From an uncultured Eubacteriales bacterium (GTDB taxonomy: Bacteria > Bacillota > Clostridia > UBA1381 > UBA9506), in the NCBI GenBank assembly GCA_900545185.1, contig UQYH01000019.1:1-25585 (forward strand): a stretch of 25,585 bases of DNA, given 5' to 3'. The position numbers were made by a program, and so were the translations under genes. The notes beneath the pieces are model-generated. The model did not search any database, was not told where the DNA came from, and saw nothing but the letters and a program-made list of their open reading frames with translations. How positions within the stretch are numbered: position 1 is the first letter of the stretch; the number at the start of each line of letters is the position of its first letter. Below are positions 25,037-25,585 of the stretch, one piece after another.

Positions 25037-25335
25037 CATCGGATGATTATCGAATTACCAACGTTAAGACCAAAAGAATGCATGCAAGTGAGTGCCATTA
25101 TGCCCGGAAGATGAAAATTGATCATGCGACAATCAGACCACAGAGCGCAATATTTATAGGGTTTAAAATGTGTCAGGCATGCGCATCGAAACTGATATGG
25201 AATCAGTTGAAATGGGATGAAAAGGTAATACTCTCAAAGGAAGAAAAAGAAATAGCGTATTTGCGTCAACTTCCATTGACGGAAGAAAAGATGGAAAAAA
25301 TATGTAAACAATTTGGCGTTACATATAATCCGTAA
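25033..25335 (+). CDS. Unknown ORF with a His/Cys metal-binding-like motif
   Basis: This is 100 residues, not recognised. The N-terminal half has RMHASECHYARKMK, then GFKMCQAC. This H-x3-C-x-x-A ... G-x-x-C-x-x-C spacing recalls the small Ada-type or nuclease-associated metal-binding domain (the pattern HxxxCxxAKxI...GYxPCxxC). The C-terminal half is helical and charged (LPLTEEKMEKICKQFGVTYNP). The start overlaps the stop of the truncated PHP gene with no good ribosome site, so this start may be arbitrary. It probably continues in the next frame after a one-base shift (see 25337). The base composition is poorer in G+C than the housekeeping genes beside it. Confidence 0.55.
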   Translation: MTSDDYRITNVKTKRMHASECHYARKMKIDHATIRPQSAIFIGFKMCQACASKLIWNQLKWDEKVILSKEEKEIAYLRQLPLTEEKMEKICKQFGVTYNP

Positions 25336-25336
25336 T

Positions 25337-25585
25337 GATGTCGTGTTTATAAAAACGGAATTCTCCAGCTGGATTGTATACCTGCGGGATGGAAAGGTTC
25401 ATAAACTTTATCATGAAAATTATAGGCAAAGTGCATCAGATTTTTTTAAAATGCAGAAGAAAAAGCTTACGGAAGGATACCATCAGCAAAACCTACTATC
25501 CGATCATTTCTATGATGTAGTTCAGTATATTAAGTACCATGATAAGGGAACGGTAAAGAGGATGGTGAAGAAGAGTCGGATAGAG
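25337..25585 (+). pseudogene. Frame-shifted continuation of the unknown ORF, open to window end
   Basis: In the +1 frame, 25337-25585 is open throughout and reads NDVVFIKTEFSSWIVYLRDG, then VHKLYHENYRQ, then HFYDVVQYIKYHDKG. It has no proper start codon with a ribosome site. Removing the T at 25333 would join the previous ORF as TYNP-NDVVFIKTE and create one protein of over 180 residues. The family is not recognised. The end is outside the window. Confidence 0.55.

Noticed and set aside
1..25585. tRNA, rRNA or known riboswitch genes
   Set aside because: Reading the intergenic parts on both strands gave no cloverleaf, rRNA core or recognised aptamer pattern.

Overview
The window looks like a chromosomal segment of a low-to-medium G+C Firmicute, most likely a gut Clostridia of the Oscillospiraceae/Ruminococcaceae kind. 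The reasons are strong GGAGG-type ribosome sites, sigma-A promoters, a recJ-rel-MBL-hemZ-nrdR housekeeping block, a remnant of the sporulation gene dpaA, a giant BspA-like leucine-rich-repeat surface protein, and tandem large serine recombinases (LSRs). This placement is inferred from gene content; no search was run.

Region 1 (1-5581) is one very large secreted protein made of five cap/LRR modules separated by four Ig-like Big_2 domains. Its signal peptide is out of frame with the body, and it carries a perfect 66-bp tandem duplication that adds one repeat unit. Region 2 (5596-6213) is the 3' tail of a family-20 hexosaminidase without its catalytic barrel, closed by a good intrinsic terminator.

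Region 3 (about 6249-12872) is a mobile-element zone. A small conserved-looking protein is followed by three complete, translationally coupled LSRs. Next comes a fourth LSR whose first ~65 codons, including the catalytic serine, are missing. The break falls at its DDGWSG motif, and a short repeat (ATGACGGG) lies at both edges of the three-recombinase cassette. No cargo genes are present. A long imperfect inverted repeat straddles the fourth recombinase's stop codon.

Region 4 (12880-15715, minus strand) holds glutamine-dependent NAD synthase (nadE) and the dipicolinate synthase A subunit gene (dpaA). dpaA has lost its 3' end, and no dpaB follows. A near-consensus promoter for nadE lies in the altered tail of dpaA. 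Region 5 (15858-25036, plus strand) is mostly housekeeping: a small lipoprotein, recJ, rel (stringent response), an MBL-fold hydrolase, a short HemZ-like radical SAM protein, nrdR with its own promoter, uracil-DNA glycosylase, a DEDDh exonuclease with a zinc-ribbon tail, and a PHP-domain gene cut short. Region 6 (25033-25585) is a foreign-looking ORF with a Cys/His metal-binding motif and a probable single-base frameshift, running off the window.

The overall picture is a core DNA-repair, stringent-response and cofactor cluster flanked by places where genes have been broken: the hexosaminidase, LSR4, dpaA and the PHP gene. The best candidate for closer study is the triple-LSR cassette with its small companion gene and its position against the truncated fourth recombinase. 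I did not find a convincing wholly new defence or regulatory system.
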